From: an uncultured Chlorobiaceae bacterium
Lineage (GTDB): Bacteria > Bacteroidota > Chlorobiia > Chlorobiales > Chlorobiaceae
DNA length: 64,000 bases
Reading direction: 5' to 3'
Assembly: GCA_903939765.1 (NCBI GenBank)
Contig: CAJAIK010000094.1
Coordinates: 84,984 to 148,983 of the forward strand
The first letter of the stretch is position 1; every line of letters starts with the position of its first letter. The notes beneath the pieces were generated by a model, which was not told the origin of the DNA, made no database searches, and saw only the letters and a program-made list of their open reading frames with translations. The translations under genes were made by a program, and so were the position numbers. Positions 48,625 to 58,713 of the stretch are shown here, piece after piece.

Positions 48625-49974
48625 TCAGCTTCTGTAGCTTCCATTGATCTCGACATACTCTTTGCTCAAGTCGCAGCTCCACACGGTTGCCCGTCCCGGA
48701 CCGCTGCCGAGGCGGAGTGTTATGGTATACGAATTTTTTGCCATGATCTCCGATGCCTCAGCTTCTGAATAGCTTGCAATGAAACCTGGTTTGAGAAGAG
48801 TGAGTTCGTTAAAACGGAGTTCAAGCTCTTCCTGATTGAACTGTGCGCCAGATCGACCCGCTGCGGCAATGATTCTGCCCCAGTTGGCATCCTCTCCGTG
48901 AATGGCGGTTTTGACAAGGTTCGACTGCGCAATGGTTCTGGCAGCAAGTTCTGCATCCCGATCATCAGTCGCCCCTTCGACAGTAATAGTGACCAGTTTT
49001 GAGGCGCCCTCTCCGTCAATGACAATGAGCTTGGCAAGAAAAGTCATCAGCGCCTGGAGTGCTTCACAAAAAAGGTGAAAATCGTTACTCTCTGCCGTAA
49101 TTTCAGGGCCAGTGCCGCTTGCAAGAATTGAAACCATGTCGTTCGTGCTTGTATCGCCATCGACCGTAATGGCATTGAAACTTTTCTTGTTCGCAAGCCT
49201 CAGCGCTTTCTGAAGGAGATCAGGAGTAATTGAAGCATCAGTGGCCAGAATAGCCAGCATGGTCGCCATGTCCGGGCAAATCATGCCGGAGCCTTTGGCT
49301 ATGCCGCTCAAGCGGACAACTCCGCCCGAAAGCTGAACGTCAAGCATGAAAAACTTCGGAAAGGTATCCGTTGTCATGATTGCCTGGGCTGCATCAAGTG
49401 CTGAGTCATGCTGCAGGCTGGATGGAAGGGTGGAAATGCCGCAGAGAACCCTCTCTATCGGCAGGAGTTGGCCAATGACGCCGGTGGAGGCAACAAGAAC
49501 CTCCTCCGGCTTGACGGCAAGTTCCTGTGCCACGGCTTCAGCCATGGCGAGAGCATCAGCCATGCCTTTGTCGCCAGTGGCCGCATTGGCATTGCCACTG
49601 TTGCAGACCACGGCGCGAACTGATGAGGGGGATCGTTGCAGATGGTCACGTGAAAGCAGAACCGGAGCTGCACAGCAGAGATTCCGGGTAAAGAGTGCGG
49701 CCGCGCTTGAAGGTCGATCCGCAACGAGCAGCATCAAGTCTTTGCGATCATACTTTATGGCGGCAGAGACCGCGCCTGCAGAAAAACCGGCAGGCCAGAA
49801 GTTCAGCGTTCCGTCCGAAGCAGCCGGCATGGGGGTGACCGATGCCGGCCAGGGAGTTACAGCAGAAAGCTCACGGATAACTTTAAGCCCTTTATGGAAT
49901 TTCTCCAATGCAGTACAGGCCTGATTAATGGTTATTAAATTAGAACGACAATCCGGTTGTTTCATCCAGGCCAA
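48625..49974 (-). CDS. argJ: Bifunctional ornithine acetyltransferase / N-acetylglutamate synthase ArgJ
   Basis: A 449-residue Ntn-hydrolase-like enzyme that recycles the acetyl group from acetylornithine to glutamate. [15 protein letters not shown] carries the self-cleavage Thr; [12 protein letters not shown] and [14 protein letters not shown] are conserved, and the C-terminus ends [15 protein letters not shown] as expected. The start is uncertain: the track start at 49974 overlaps the argC 3' end by 35 bases, and internal Mets downstream are possible. Its presence means arginine is made by the cyclic acetyl pathway. Confidence 0.93.
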   Translation of the reverse strand: MAWMKQPDCRSNLITINQACTALEKFHKGLKVIRELSAVTPWPASVTPMPAASDGTLNFWPAGFSAGAVSAAIKYDRKDLMLLVADRPSSAAALFTRNLCCAAPVLLSRDHLQRSPSSVRAVVCNSGNANAATGDKGMADALAMAEAVAQELAVKPEEVLVASTGVIGQLLPIERVLCGISTLPSSLQHDSALDAAQAIMTTDTFPKFFMLDVQLSGGVVRLSGIAKGSGMICPDMATMLAILATDASITPDLLQKALRLANKKSFNAITVDGDTSTNDMVSILASGTGPEITAESNDFHLFCEALQALMTFLAKLIVIDGEGASKLVTITVEGATDDRDAELAARTIAQSNLVKTAIHGEDANWGRIIAAAGRSGAQFNQEELELRFNELTLLKPGFIASYSEAEASEIMAKNSYTITLRLGSGPGRATVWSCDLSKEYVEINGSYRS

Positions 49975-50944
49975 GCATAAGGTTCATGTTCTGGACTGCC
50001 TGCCCGGCGGCACCTTTCAGAAGGTTGTCGATGGCGGTGACGATGACCAGCGAACCGCTTGCCGTGGCATGAGCGATGTGGACATCACAAAAATTGGTAT
50101 GGGCAACATGCTTCACCTCGGTCATGGTGTCGCGAAGCCTTACAAAAGGTGCGTTCTCGTAAAACTTCATGTAGAGCTTCTTGATGCGCCCTTCTTCTGC
50201 GGGCTCTTCCAACTGCACGTTAAGGATGCTGTAAATACCTCTCACCAGCGATCCGATCATCGGCGTAAAGACAAAATCAAAAGATGGACTGGTGGCGGAG
50301 GTGCCGAGAGCCTGCATGATTTCAGGAATATGCTGATGAACACCGACCTTGTAAGCCCGCATATTTTCACTCATCTCCGGGAACGACAACTCTGTTTTAT
50401 TGCTTCGTCCCGCCCCGGAAATGCCGGAAGTGGAGGTACAGTTGATGGCTCGAACCTTGATTTCACTCTCGCTGCAAGCAAAAAGCGGCGCAACACCAAG
50501 AATAATGCTTGTTGCAAAACAGCCGGGATTACTGATCGCTTTTGCCCGGATGATTTCTTCACGGAACAACTCAGCCATTCCGTAGGTCATCACCGACCCG
50601 GGAGACTTGAGCTGTTTGTAGAACTGCTCATGTTCTTCAGGGCTTTTCAGCCGGAAGTCGCCGGAAAGATCAATCACTGTTTTTCCCGCAGCCACAAGGG
50701 GTGGAACAAGTTGCAATGCTTCACCGTGGGGAAGGGCAAGAAAATAAATATCACTGTCACACTCTCCGTTGTATGGCTTGTATACCTTATTGCACGAGAG
50801 GAAGGGGTAGATATCTGAAACACGTTTTCCGGCCTGGGAATAGGCATAAAGCTCCTGCAGGTCGACTTTTGGATGATGAAGAAGCAGTCGTGTCAGCTCA
50901 GCACCGGAATAGCCGGAAGCTCCGATTATTGATACTGAATACAT
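49940..50944 (-). CDS. argC: N-acetyl-gamma-glutamyl-phosphate reductase
   Basis: A 334-residue dehydrogenase. [22 protein letters not shown] is the NADP site; [12 protein letters not shown] holds the catalytic Cys. The ATG at 50944 gives the normal N-terminus; the longer track start at 51028 adds a poorly conserved hydrophobic tail. It heads the minus-strand arginine operon, so the operon promoter and any ArgR operator should lie at about 50945-51209. Confidence 0.95.
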   Translation of the reverse strand: MYSVSIIGASGYSGAELTRLLLHHPKVDLQELYAYSQAGKRVSDIYPFLSCNKVYKPYNGECDSDIYFLALPHGEALQLVPPLVAAGKTVIDLSGDFRLKSPEEHEQFYKQLKSPGSVMTYGMAELFREEIIRAKAISNPGCFATSIILGVAPLFACSESEIKVRAINCTSTSGISGAGRSNKTELSFPEMSENMRAYKVGVHQHIPEIMQALGTSATSPSFDFVFTPMIGSLVRGIYSILNVQLEEPAEEGRIKKLYMKFYENAPFVRLRDTMTEVKHVAHTNFCDVHIAHATASGSLVIVTAIDNLLKGAAGQAVQNMNLMLGLDETTGLSF

Positions 50945-51209
50945 TGTTGAATTCTCCGCTACAGGTGCCGCCATGCCGGTAATATGCTTGTAATAAGCGT
51001 TTTCAATAAAAAAAAAGATGTTTTCCACAACCAGGTGTTCCGGAAGGCCGAAATATTAACCTTTTTTACGTGATTTTCAAGAATGCTGAATTTTTTTTTT
51101 CATCATGGTAACATACCTGCGGTTTTTTATGGCAACATCTTTTTTCTCAGTATCTTAGCAATCAAGCTTTCAGAGTGAGCAGCCAAAGCGGAAACGGGAG
51201 AAATGAGAA

Positions 51210-52112
51210 ATGATTTTGAAAAACAAAGCCACACAAAAAGCCATTTTCAGGGTCATGAGCGGTCTGCTCTTTTTTTGCCCTGTTTTTTTATTGCTGAACT
51301 GCACACAGCAGCCGGCAGGTGAAACCGCCAAAAGCGGAAGCATGATTCTTGCTGTAGATCGCCATCTTGAGCGTATTGCTGCAATTCAGACGGAGAATTT
51401 CAGCCGTTATTATCCGGATGCGACGGTAACATTGCTGCCTGACGCCTCCGGAAAAAGTCTGAAACATCTGCTTGATGGCTCAGTAAAGGCCGCATTAATC
51501 AGCGGGATACCTGAAGCTGTTGAAGACTCTCTTTTTGCTCAACTGCAGCGACCGATTCGCCGTGAACCGGTTGCCCGCGACGCCATCGTCTGCATTGTCA
51601 ATCTCCGCAACACCATCATCACACTCTCAACAAAAGAGCTTGGCCTCCTTTTTTCAGAACAGGGGAAAAGCGAAGCGGTACCTCTGGTCAGAGCGGATGA
51701 TTTTCGTCTGCTCTCCCTTCTGGCAGTTACAACAGGGAAAAAAAGAGGGGAGCTGCACCCCTGGTCATGCAGCAGTGACGCTGAACTGATTAAAAGGGTC
51801 TCTCTTGACAAGGGAGTTGTCGGTCTGCTTTTCCGTTCCTCGTTCGAAAAAGCGCTCAAAGAGTTAAACAACAACAACATCAGGATACTCCCGATCGCAA
51901 AGGAGGGGCGTATGCCATCTCTGCCGACACAGCAAAATATTTTTGAGGGGCGATACCCACTTGTTACTCTCGTTTACTATCTCTATTATCCCGGCGATGC
52001 GCTTGCTGCAGGGTTCGGTTCCTGGCTCAGCAGTGGGGCAGGGCAGAAGGCGTTCGAAAGAAGTTCCCTTGCCCCGTACAGGCTTGTTGAACGGACAATT
52101 ATTCTGAATTAA
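51210..52112 (+). CDS. Periplasmic binding-protein-like lipoprotein (PstS-like fold)
   Basis: A 300-residue exported lipoprotein; the signal peptide ends at the lipobox LLNC (Cys31). The body resembles PBP-II/PstS-type phosphate-binding domains: a short N-terminal ATVTLLPDASGK, AIVCIVNLRN, ELGLLFSEQGK, and a C-terminal GRYPLVTLVYYLYYPGD with GSWLSSGAGQKAFERSSLAP. It lacks adjacent transporter subunits except the two FtsX-type permeases, which do not normally use binding proteins. Its stop is 2 bases before the next start. Ligand unknown. Confidence 0.7.
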   Translation: MILKNKATQKAIFRVMSGLLFFCPVFLLLNCTQQPAGETAKSGSMILAVDRHLERIAAIQTENFSRYYPDATVTLLPDASGKSLKHLLDGSVKAALISGIPEAVEDSLFAQLQRPIRREPVARDAIVCIVNLRNTIITLSTKELGLLFSEQGKSEAVPLVRADDFRLLSLLAVTTGKKRGELHPWSCSSDAELIKRVSLDKGVVGLLFRSSFEKALKELNNNNIRILPIAKEGRMPSLPTQQNIFEGRYPLVTLVYYLYYPGDALAAGFGSWLSSGAGQKAFERSSLAPYRLVERTIILN

Positions 52113-52114
52113 CG

Positions 52115-53386
52115 GTGAAACCTGAGTTCTATATTGCAAGACGCTTTGCATTCAAACAGCGGTCCGCAACAAAGCCAACTTTTATTGTCCTGGTTGCGGT
52201 TGTCGGCATCGCCGTGGGAACGGCGGCTCTGATTCTGACACTCTCGATTGTGAACGGATTTGCTGGCAGCGTCGAAAAAAAGCTGATCAGTTTCAGCGCC
52301 CACCTGCAGATTCGCCATCCCGACGAACAGCTTTTTCAGGAACGCCGCACCGATCTTGCAAAAATTGCCGCCCACCCGAACATTGAGAGCACATCACCCT
52401 TTCTTGAAAAAAGTTTTGTGCTCAGGAGCCGAAGCGCAGTGGATGCTGAAAGCTGGCACAGCAAGCCGATTGTTGTCAAGGGAGTCAGCACGGAGCAACA
52501 AAGAATATTTCTTAAAAAATTTCTCAAGGCGGGGAGCCTTGAGAAGAGGAACAATGGCGAAGGCATTGCACTCTACGCAGGCCAGACGCTGGCCGAAAAT
52601 CTTGATCTCAAGGTAGGCAAAACGGTCATGCTTGTCGGCCTTGGAAGCAAGGCGTCGGGCGCAAAGCTTATTGCCGGAAACAAAAACATCGTCGACATAC
52701 TCTCCTCCCTTGACCTGGAGGTTGGAGTGATACGCGGTATCTACGACACCGGTCTTCAGGAGGGATTTGATGATTTTGTCGTGATCGCCGACCTGAAAGA
52801 GCTTCAGCAGCGCTTCAACCCCATGATGATCAGCGGCTACGATGCCAACGTGCACAACCTTAACCAACTGCCGGAGACGGTTAAAGAGTTGGTCAACGCC
52901 CTCGGATTTCCCTTCTATGGCTATACCGTTTTTGAGCGTTACGCCAACCTCTTTGAATGGCTCAAGCTCCAGAAAAACATCACACCACTGCTCATCGTCA
53001 CCATCACCATTGTGGCTGTTTTCAACATCATCTCTACGCTTCTGGTGCTGATTATTGAAAAAACCCGTGAAATCGGCATGCTCAGTGCCCTCGGCCTTGA
53101 ACCCGGAAAAATCAGCGCCGTTTTTATGGCACAAGCTTTTCTCGTCTCCTTTTCGGGGGTAGTTACCGGCAACGTTCTTGCCCTTTCGCTCTCACTCTTC
53201 GAACTGCGCTATCACCTCATCACCCTGCCCGAAAAGAGCTATTTCATCAAATATGTTCCACTGCTGATCAATCCGGTCGACTACGTTGTCGTCTCCGTTG
53301 CAGTGATGGCCCTGACCCTGCTCTTCGCCTTTATTCCGGCAAGGATTGCAGCCTCGCTGAAACCGGGAACCGCACTGGGAACCTGA
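52115..53386 (+). CDS. FtsX/LolC-E-type ABC permease, first of a pair
   Basis: A 423-residue membrane protein with a GTG start. One N-terminal helix ([27 protein letters not shown], about 24-50), a large periplasmic domain, and three C-terminal helices with the FtsX signature (IFAxx-like [20 protein letters not shown] near residue 312) match LolC/LolE permeases. Such permeases need an ATPase partner (LolD-like), which is not encoded nearby. It starts 2 bases after the lipoprotein stop. Confidence 0.85.
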   Translation: MKPEFYIARRFAFKQRSATKPTFIVLVAVVGIAVGTAALILTLSIVNGFAGSVEKKLISFSAHLQIRHPDEQLFQERRTDLAKIAAHPNIESTSPFLEKSFVLRSRSAVDAESWHSKPIVVKGVSTEQQRIFLKKFLKAGSLEKRNNGEGIALYAGQTLAENLDLKVGKTVMLVGLGSKASGAKLIAGNKNIVDILSSLDLEVGVIRGIYDTGLQEGFDDFVVIADLKELQQRFNPMMISGYDANVHNLNQLPETVKELVNALGFPFYGYTVFERYANLFEWLKLQKNITPLLIVTITIVAVFNIISTLLVLIIEKTREIGMLSALGLEPGKISAVFMAQAFLVSFSGVVTGNVLALSLSLFELRYHLITLPEKSYFIKYVPLLINPVDYVVVSVAVMALTLLFAFIPARIAASLKPGTALGT

Positions 53387-53406
53387 ATAATATTACTCAC
53401 GCTCCT

Positions 53407-54657
53407 ATGAAAACAGCTTTATGGATTGCCCGGCGCTTCAGCTTCGCCCGAAAACGGTTCCGGGTAATCAATATCATTTCAGCAATCAGTCTCGCCGGAA
53501 TTGTTCTCGGCGTCAGCACCCTCCTTGTCGTCATGAGCGTCCTGAACGGCTTCCAGAAACTGGCCCGCGATCTCTTTATCACCATCGACAGTCCTGCTCA
53601 GATTGTTCCTGTCAGCGGCAGAACCATGAAAGTCACGGAGAGTCTCCTGCAATCACTACGGGCCATTGAGGGCGTCGGATCTGCCGAGCCCTTTGCCGAA
53701 GGGGAAGCCATGATGACAAGCCGGGACAAAAGCGAACTGGTCATTGTCAAGGGAATCAGCGAAACGGCGCACCACCGCTTGATGCGTCAAACAAACACAA
53801 TCCGCCCCTTTTTCAGCCCTGAAACCATTTCCGTCGGAGAGCTTCTGGCCTACCGCACCAGCCTCTATCCCGACAGGGAGGTCAAAATATTCAGTCCTGA
53901 ACTGATCTCACTTGGTCTTGAATCGCTCTCGGAACCCTACCTCATCCCGATGCTTGCCATTCCTGAAACCACCGTCTCGACGCTCTTTTCCCTGCAGAAA
54001 ATATTTGATGACCGCTACGTCCTCACCTCAAGCCTCTTTGCCCGGAAAATCCTGCTCATGGGCAGCCAGGAGTTCTCAGGTATCGACATTCGGGGAAAAG
54101 AAGGTGTGTCGGGCAATGCCTTCACGGGCAACCTCAGGGAGTGGCTGGCAGAAAGCCCACTCAAAACAGAGCTCCGTGTACGCACCATCGAAGAGAAATA
54201 TCAGAACATCTTTGCTGTCATGCAGCTTGAAAAATGGGTCAGTTTCAGCGTGCTGATGCTCATCATCCTTGTCGCAGCCCTCAGTCTCACCGGAGCCCTT
54301 GCCATGACTGCCATCGACAAACAGCAAGAACTCTTCTATCTCCGTTGCCTCGGAATGGAAAAGCCGCAGTTCATGGCCATATTCATCGTTCAGGGTGGAA
54401 TGACCGGAATCGTTGGAACCGCTGCCGGAACCATCATCGCCTGGAGCCTCTGTACCTTCCAGGAGCTCTACGGCATGGTGCAGCTCCCCTCAAAAAGCGC
54501 ATTCATCATCCAGGCCTATCCGGTTCATATGCTGGCTGGCGATTTTATTGCCGTCAGCATCACGGCCATCCTGCTCTCTCTTCTGGTAAGCCTTTATCCC
54601 GCACGAAAGGCCGCCCTCATTGCCACAAGCCGCTCACTTGATCTCAAGACAAACTGA
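53407..54657 (+). CDS. FtsX/LolC-E-type ABC permease, second of a pair
   Basis: A 416-residue paralogue of the preceding gene: the same [43 protein letters not shown]-terminal helix and a C-terminal three-helix bundle ([33 protein letters not shown]). Together the two probably form a LolC-LolE-like heterodimer that extracts lipoproteins or remodels the envelope. The ATPase gene is absent locally; LolA-like and LolD-like partners must be elsewhere. Confidence 0.85.
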   Translation: MKTALWIARRFSFARKRFRVINIISAISLAGIVLGVSTLLVVMSVLNGFQKLARDLFITIDSPAQIVPVSGRTMKVTESLLQSLRAIEGVGSAEPFAEGEAMMTSRDKSELVIVKGISETAHHRLMRQTNTIRPFFSPETISVGELLAYRTSLYPDREVKIFSPELISLGLESLSEPYLIPMLAIPETTVSTLFSLQKIFDDRYVLTSSLFARKILLMGSQEFSGIDIRGKEGVSGNAFTGNLREWLAESPLKTELRVRTIEEKYQNIFAVMQLEKWVSFSVLMLIILVAALSLTGALAMTAIDKQQELFYLRCLGMEKPQFMAIFIVQGGMTGIVGTAAGTIIAWSLCTFQELYGMVQLPSKSAFIIQAYPVHMLAGDFIAVSITAILLSLLVSLYPARKAALIATSRSLDLKTN

Positions 54658-54717
54658 GAGGAATTCCTTAAATTCTGAACCGGGAAGTATTTTTTCTGGA
54701 TCGGTTTATAGAGAGAT

Positions 54718-55356
54718 TTATGAAAATGGATCAAAATCTGCTTTTGAGGCAAAGCAGACCGGGCAACTCCACTGGCCGGACACCTCAACAAAGGGAGTGC
54801 CTTCTTTTATCCGGCTTTCAGGATCACCCTCAGCGGGGTCATAGAGGTAGCCACACTCCCGGCACATCCATGTATCCGATTCACACTTGTTCAGGGTTGT
54901 TCCGTCGTCAAGAAGCTTTCTGAAAACCACCATTTCCGACATTGCAAACCCCTGCGCCCGATAAAATTTCTGTCCCGTCTCGTTATCGCGGTCGGTGAGG
55001 AGCGTGATGCGTCCAAAACCCTCTCTGCGGGCAAAATCCACAGCATGATTGATCAGCAGAGTACCGACACCCTTACTCCGCCAGGCGGGAGCAACAACCA
55101 TATCCTCAAGCAGGGCAACTTTCCGGCCAAGAAAGGTACTTACCGTAAAAAGGAGTGCCACCATCCCCTGAATTGCTCCATCAATGTCGATGACAAATAT
55201 CCGGCCAAGCTCCGGATTGTCAATAATCATGTTGAGCGCTCTCGACTGCGCTGCACCGTCAGCGGTAAACTCCTGCTCCTGGCTGAAAAGGATTTCAAGA
55301 AGTTCGGTACATCTCGTTACATCACGTTCTGTAGCCGTTCTGGGTTCGGGTATCAT
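54718..55356 (-). CDS. GNAT acetyltransferase fused to a C-terminal rubredoxin
   Basis: A 212-residue two-domain protein. Residues ~1-148 are a GNAT N-acetyltransferase (LLEDMVVAPAWRSKGVGTLLINHAVDFAR, NETGQKFYRAQGF). Residues ~160-212 are a complete rubredoxin: WMCRECGYLYDPAEGDP with Cys165 and Cys168, GTPF, and WSCPVCFASKADFDPF with Cys198 and Cys201. All four iron ligands are present. Rubredoxin shuttles electrons, often in oxidative-stress or sulfur metabolism; here it may deliver redox sensing or oxygen protection to an acetyltransferase. No frameshift joins two genes, so the fusion looks real. Confidence 0.88.
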   Translation of the reverse strand: MIPEPRTATERDVTRCTELLEILFSQEQEFTADGAAQSRALNMIIDNPELGRIFVIDIDGAIQGMVALLFTVSTFLGRKVALLEDMVVAPAWRSKGVGTLLINHAVDFARREGFGRITLLTDRDNETGQKFYRAQGFAMSEMVVFRKLLDDGTTLNKCESDTWMCRECGYLYDPAEGDPESRIKEGTPFVEVSGQWSCPVCFASKADFDPFS

Positions 55357-55462
55357 AGGTAGATCTTATTCTCTTTTTTTAAAACACGTTACTATTTTTT
55401 TCCAAAGGACCGCAAGATCATGATAATTCCATGAGATTTCAAAAATTTTCTTGTTCAATTGA

Positions 55463-56236
55463 TCACTTCCGTTCCTGTGCAATAAAGAAATACCAGCCAA
55501 GGGTTCTGGATTTTGTGAATATGGACGTCATCTTCTTCCCGTTAAGCGTGTAGTTGAAGACTCCCTGCTCCTTGGTCATAATGGTTTTGAATGCATCCCC
55601 AAGGCTTTCGTCACCCACATCACTGACGCTCTTGAACATGCGATCCACATTTCTGTGCAAAACGATCTTGTTGTCAGGGTCGAGAGCATAGAAATAGGCG
55701 TTATCCGGCAACTTTGTATCCGAATCAAGCAGTGCTGACAACAGACGAACCCTTACGGAGACACCAACGGCCGCGACAACGTTTCCATTCACAATCACCG
55801 GAGTGGCAACAATAACCGAACGGTGGCCGGTCGATTTGCTTACCACCAGGTCGCCCAAAACGTCCTGACCCGACATGAGTTTCGGGAAATAGTTACGATC
55901 CTTCAAATTCTGATCGCTTATTCCTCCGGTTTCTGTTGAAAAATAACTGCCATCAGGTAGAGCAAACCATACAGTCGCATCGGTTTCAAGGTCATTGCTG
56001 AAACGATCAAGCATGGGCTTGACTGATTCCCATTTGGCCGATCCGGCTTCTGAGGTCAACGCAATTACCCTTGCCGTACGCAAAACGCCGCCCAAATGAT
56101 CTTCAACCAGCCCCTTACAGGTACCAAGTGCAACACGGGGATCCAGTTTGAGAGTGGCTGATTGTGATTTGGCCTGGACTGTTAACGAAGAAACCATAAC
56201 GATAACAGAGATAATCAGCAAAAAAATCTTTGCCAT
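55463..56236 (-). CDS. Secreted double-Cache-domain protein
   Basis: A 257-residue exported protein. The signal peptide (FLLIISVIVMVSSLTVQAKS) is followed by a dCache-type sensor fold: GTCKGLVEDHLGGVLRTAR, DATVWFALPDGSYFSTETGG, DRNYFPKLM, HRSVIVATPVIVNGNVVAAVGVSV and KKMTSIFTKSRTLGWYFFIAQ. There is no transmembrane helix after the domain and no kinase, GGDEF or methyl-accepting part, so it is a free periplasmic sensor or binding module. Confidence 0.8.
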   Translation of the reverse strand: MAKIFLLIISVIVMVSSLTVQAKSQSATLKLDPRVALGTCKGLVEDHLGGVLRTARVIALTSEAGSAKWESVKPMLDRFSNDLETDATVWFALPDGSYFSTETGGISDQNLKDRNYFPKLMSGQDVLGDLVVSKSTGHRSVIVATPVIVNGNVVAAVGVSVRVRLLSALLDSDTKLPDNAYFYALDPDNKIVLHRNVDRMFKSVSDVGDESLGDAFKTIMTKEQGVFNYTLNGKKMTSIFTKSRTLGWYFFIAQERK

Positions 56237-56642
56237 GAGAAATCTCCTTTCAATTGTTTTATCGAAAATGAGTTGATGTCACCAAACGGCAGCAGCGACA
56301 ATGTGCTCTCTGCTACAGAACGTTGTACGACTAATTTAGCAGAATTCCTCGGTTACTGAGACCTCTTTTCATCAGTCCCAAAATTATTCAAGCGTGCAAA
56401 CCCCTGATTTTTGCAAAGACCATTTTCATGTACAGCAAATCATTGCTCTTTTCAACCGCGTTACCGTTATGAATTCAGGAAAAAAAGCTTCGTTCTTGTC
56501 GTCAAAAAAGTCATTGCTTGACGAAAAAGGCTTGTAAATATCTTTTTTTTTATTGAATTTCTGAGTGGAGATGATTGTGCTATTATGTGGCTGTTTACCG
56601 GAAATGGTATCAGTTTTTTTTTAACCATAATTGGGACGAGCT
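56237..56642. other. Non-coding stretch between the Cache gene and the DUF2934 gene
   Basis: About 400 bases, divergent. Promoters for both flanking genes must lie here. I see no repeat, strong hairpin or unlisted reading frame. Confidence 0.35.
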
Positions 56643-56825
56643 ATGTCAAACGGATCGAATAAAAAGGCAAAGAATGTGCCGTCACAGGAAGAGCGGGAAG
56701 AGCGGGAAGAGCAGATCAGGCTTGCCGCCTATCATCGTTGGGAAGCGAAAGGGAGGCCGAGTGGGGCTGATGAGGAGGACTGGTATGAAGCAGAAGATTC
56801 TCTGGACGACAAGATTGAAGACTGA
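56643..56825 (+). CDS. DUF2934 protein, 60 residues
   Basis: A small acidic protein. EEQIRLAAYHRWEAKGRPSGADEEDWYEAE is the DUF2934 signature, a short helical domain of unknown function found widely in proteobacteria and Chlorobi. The ATG at 56643 has GGGACGAG just upstream, so I prefer it to the GTG/ATG listed 12 bases earlier. It stands alone. Confidence 0.8.
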   Translation: MSNGSNKKAKNVPSQEEREEREEQIRLAAYHRWEAKGRPSGADEEDWYEAEDSLDDKIED

Positions 56826-56949
56826 ACCATTCTTGACGTGATGACATAAAGATATCGAAACTGAAGCGTTACAGCAAAATGTTGTCTTGTAATCCGGCAT
56901 AATGTCGCAGATAATGAGAACTGCTCGTTCTTCAGGATTCTTGTTGACA

Positions 56950-56979
56950 CAGAAAGGCTCATTGCAGTGAGTCTTTCTG
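56950..56979 (+). terminator. Hairpin after the DUF2934 gene
   Basis: CAGAAAGGCTCA and TGAGTCTTTCTG pair over 12 bp with one G-U around a 6-base loop. It is 125 bases past the DUF2934 stop and lacks a long T tract. Confidence 0.45.
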
Positions 56980-57081
56980 CGTTTAAGCCTCACAATGCCC
57001 TATCCGTTTTTTTTCTTGCACCTCCCGCTCCATTACCCTATACTTGTGGGTTCTTCTTTTTACCTCTAACCCCACCTATCA

Positions 57082-57723
57082 ATGGACGCATTCTGGCTTT
57101 CGCTGGTCATGATTTTTTTGGCTGAACTTGGAGACAAAACACAGCTTGTTGCCCTGACACTGGCAACCTGCTACAGTACCAGTGTTGTGTTATGGGGGAT
57201 ATTCTGGGCAACCCTTACCATTCACGTTTTTTCCGCTGGCATCGGATGGTTTATCGGCGACAAACTGCCGACAGAGTGGATACAATTCGTGGCCGGTATT
57301 GCCTTTATTGCTTTCGGTTTCTGGACGCTTCGTGGCGACACTCTTGATGACGACGGGAAAAGCTGCAAAACCGGCATTAATCCCTTCTGGCTGGTCTTTT
57401 CCACCTTCTTCATGGCTGAGCTTGGCGATAAAACCATGCTCTCAACCATCACCCTTGCCTCAACCCACCCCTTTCTGCCAGTCTGGCTCGGTTCAACCAT
57501 CGGTATGGTGATTTCGGATGGTCTGGCGATTATTGCAGGAAAAATGCTCGGTGCACGACTCCCTGAAAACATCATCAAAATCGGGGCGGCGGTCATCTTT
57601 TTTTTGTTTGGTATTTTCAGCATGTACCAGGGCGGTTCAGGGTTTGCACTTTCAATATGGGGAGTTGCCGCAGCACTTATTGCCCTCACAGGGTACATTT
57701 TTCTGCGGAAACCAAAAACCTGA
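57082..57723 (+). CDS. UPF0016 / GDT1-type metal transporter
   Basis: A 213-residue membrane protein of the TMEM165/GDT1 (UPF0016) family. It has two copies of the signature in [16 protein letters not shown] (about 14-29) and [17 protein letters not shown] (about 112-128), each in a three-helix repeat. These proteins move Mn2+, Ca2+ or H+; the Mn-specific relative MneA/PAM71 supports a manganese role. It converges on lgt. Confidence 0.9.
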   Translation: MDAFWLSLVMIFLAELGDKTQLVALTLATCYSTSVVLWGIFWATLTIHVFSAGIGWFIGDKLPTEWIQFVAGIAFIAFGFWTLRGDTLDDDGKSCKTGINPFWLVFSTFFMAELGDKTMLSTITLASTHPFLPVWLGSTIGMVISDGLAIIAGKMLGARLPENIIKIGAAVIFFLFGIFSMYQGGSGFALSIWGVAAALIALTGYIFLRKPKT

Positions 57724-57736
57724 AACGACTCTTTCG

Positions 57737-58603
57737 TCAGCGGGATACTTTCTGAATCCCCGCTGACCGGGATGACGACCTGTTGAAGAGAAACACCGCA
57801 ACACCCGCAACCATCATGAAAAAACAGAGCACCTGACCCATTGAAAAATTCAGGAAGACAAAGCCGAGCTGGGCGTCAGGTTCACGAACGTACTCGATAA
57901 AAAAGCGGACAAATCCGTAACCGAAAAGATAGACTGCCGAGAGAAACCCCGGAAACGGGGATTTTTTGCGCAGAGACCAGAGGACAACAAAAAGCACAAT
58001 ACCTTCGAAAAATGCTTCATAAAGCTGTGATGGGTGGCGAAGCTGCCAGGTTGGAGCAAGAGGGAAATACATACCGAATACAGAATCGGTCACCCGGCCA
58101 TAGAGTTCGCCATTGATAAAGTTGCCAAGACGACCGAAGGTGTAGCCAAGAGGTACGGCCGGGATAAAAAGGTCAAATGTTTCAAAAAAACCTCTTTTCT
58201 GCGAACGGGTAAACAGCAGAAGTGCAATAACAACTCCGATCACCCCTCCATGAAAGGACATACCGGTAATACCGGCAAAACGACACCCTCCAGGAGCAGA
58301 GACAAAGGGGAGAAGTGTGCCGAGAGGATCGGCGAGAAAAGAGCCCATTCCGTAGAAAAGGATATAGCCCATACGGCCACCCAGCACAACACCAACCATG
58401 GCCCAGGTCAGTCCATCACCGACAAAGGAGCGCTCAAAAGGAAGCTTTTCACTCTCGATGCGATAACGGCTCAGGAGATAGACGACTCCAAAGGCAATGA
58501 TATACATCATGCCATACCAGCGAATGGTAAATGTGCCGGCAGAAAAGATCACAGGATTCATCTGTGATGGCAATAACTGCCACCAACGTAGAAAATTATT
58601 CAT
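57737..58603 (-). CDS. lgt: Prolipoprotein diacylglyceryl transferase
   Basis: A 288-residue membrane enzyme that attaches diacylglycerol to lipobox Cys. The signature GRLGNFINGELYGR (about 157-170), HGGVIGVVIALLLFTR and HPSQLYEAFFEGI are present, and about seven hydrophobic helices can be counted. It is relevant to the several lipoproteins in this window. An imperfect TCAGCGGGAT/ATCCCCGCTGA hairpin overlaps its 3' end and the converging GDT1 gene. Confidence 0.95.
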   Translation of the reverse strand: MNNFLRWWQLLPSQMNPVIFSAGTFTIRWYGMMYIIAFGVVYLLSRYRIESEKLPFERSFVGDGLTWAMVGVVLGGRMGYILFYGMGSFLADPLGTLLPFVSAPGGCRFAGITGMSFHGGVIGVVIALLLFTRSQKRGFFETFDLFIPAVPLGYTFGRLGNFINGELYGRVTDSVFGMYFPLAPTWQLRHPSQLYEAFFEGIVLFVVLWSLRKKSPFPGFLSAVYLFGYGFVRFFIEYVREPDAQLGFVFLNFSMGQVLCFFMMVAGVAVFLFNRSSSRSAGIQKVSR

Positions 58604-58713
58604 AACGATCGTTTATTTGTGAAACTATTGGAACAAATAAATATTTAGTTAACTTAAAATCTTGCACTTTTCTGTGCAGTGTTTCTACCCATTAACATAC
58701 AAAATCCGATAGT

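Noticed and set aside
49346-49924. 192-aa + ORF antisense to argJ
   Set aside because: Shadow of argJ; Ala/Ser/Arg-rich, with no homology I recognise.
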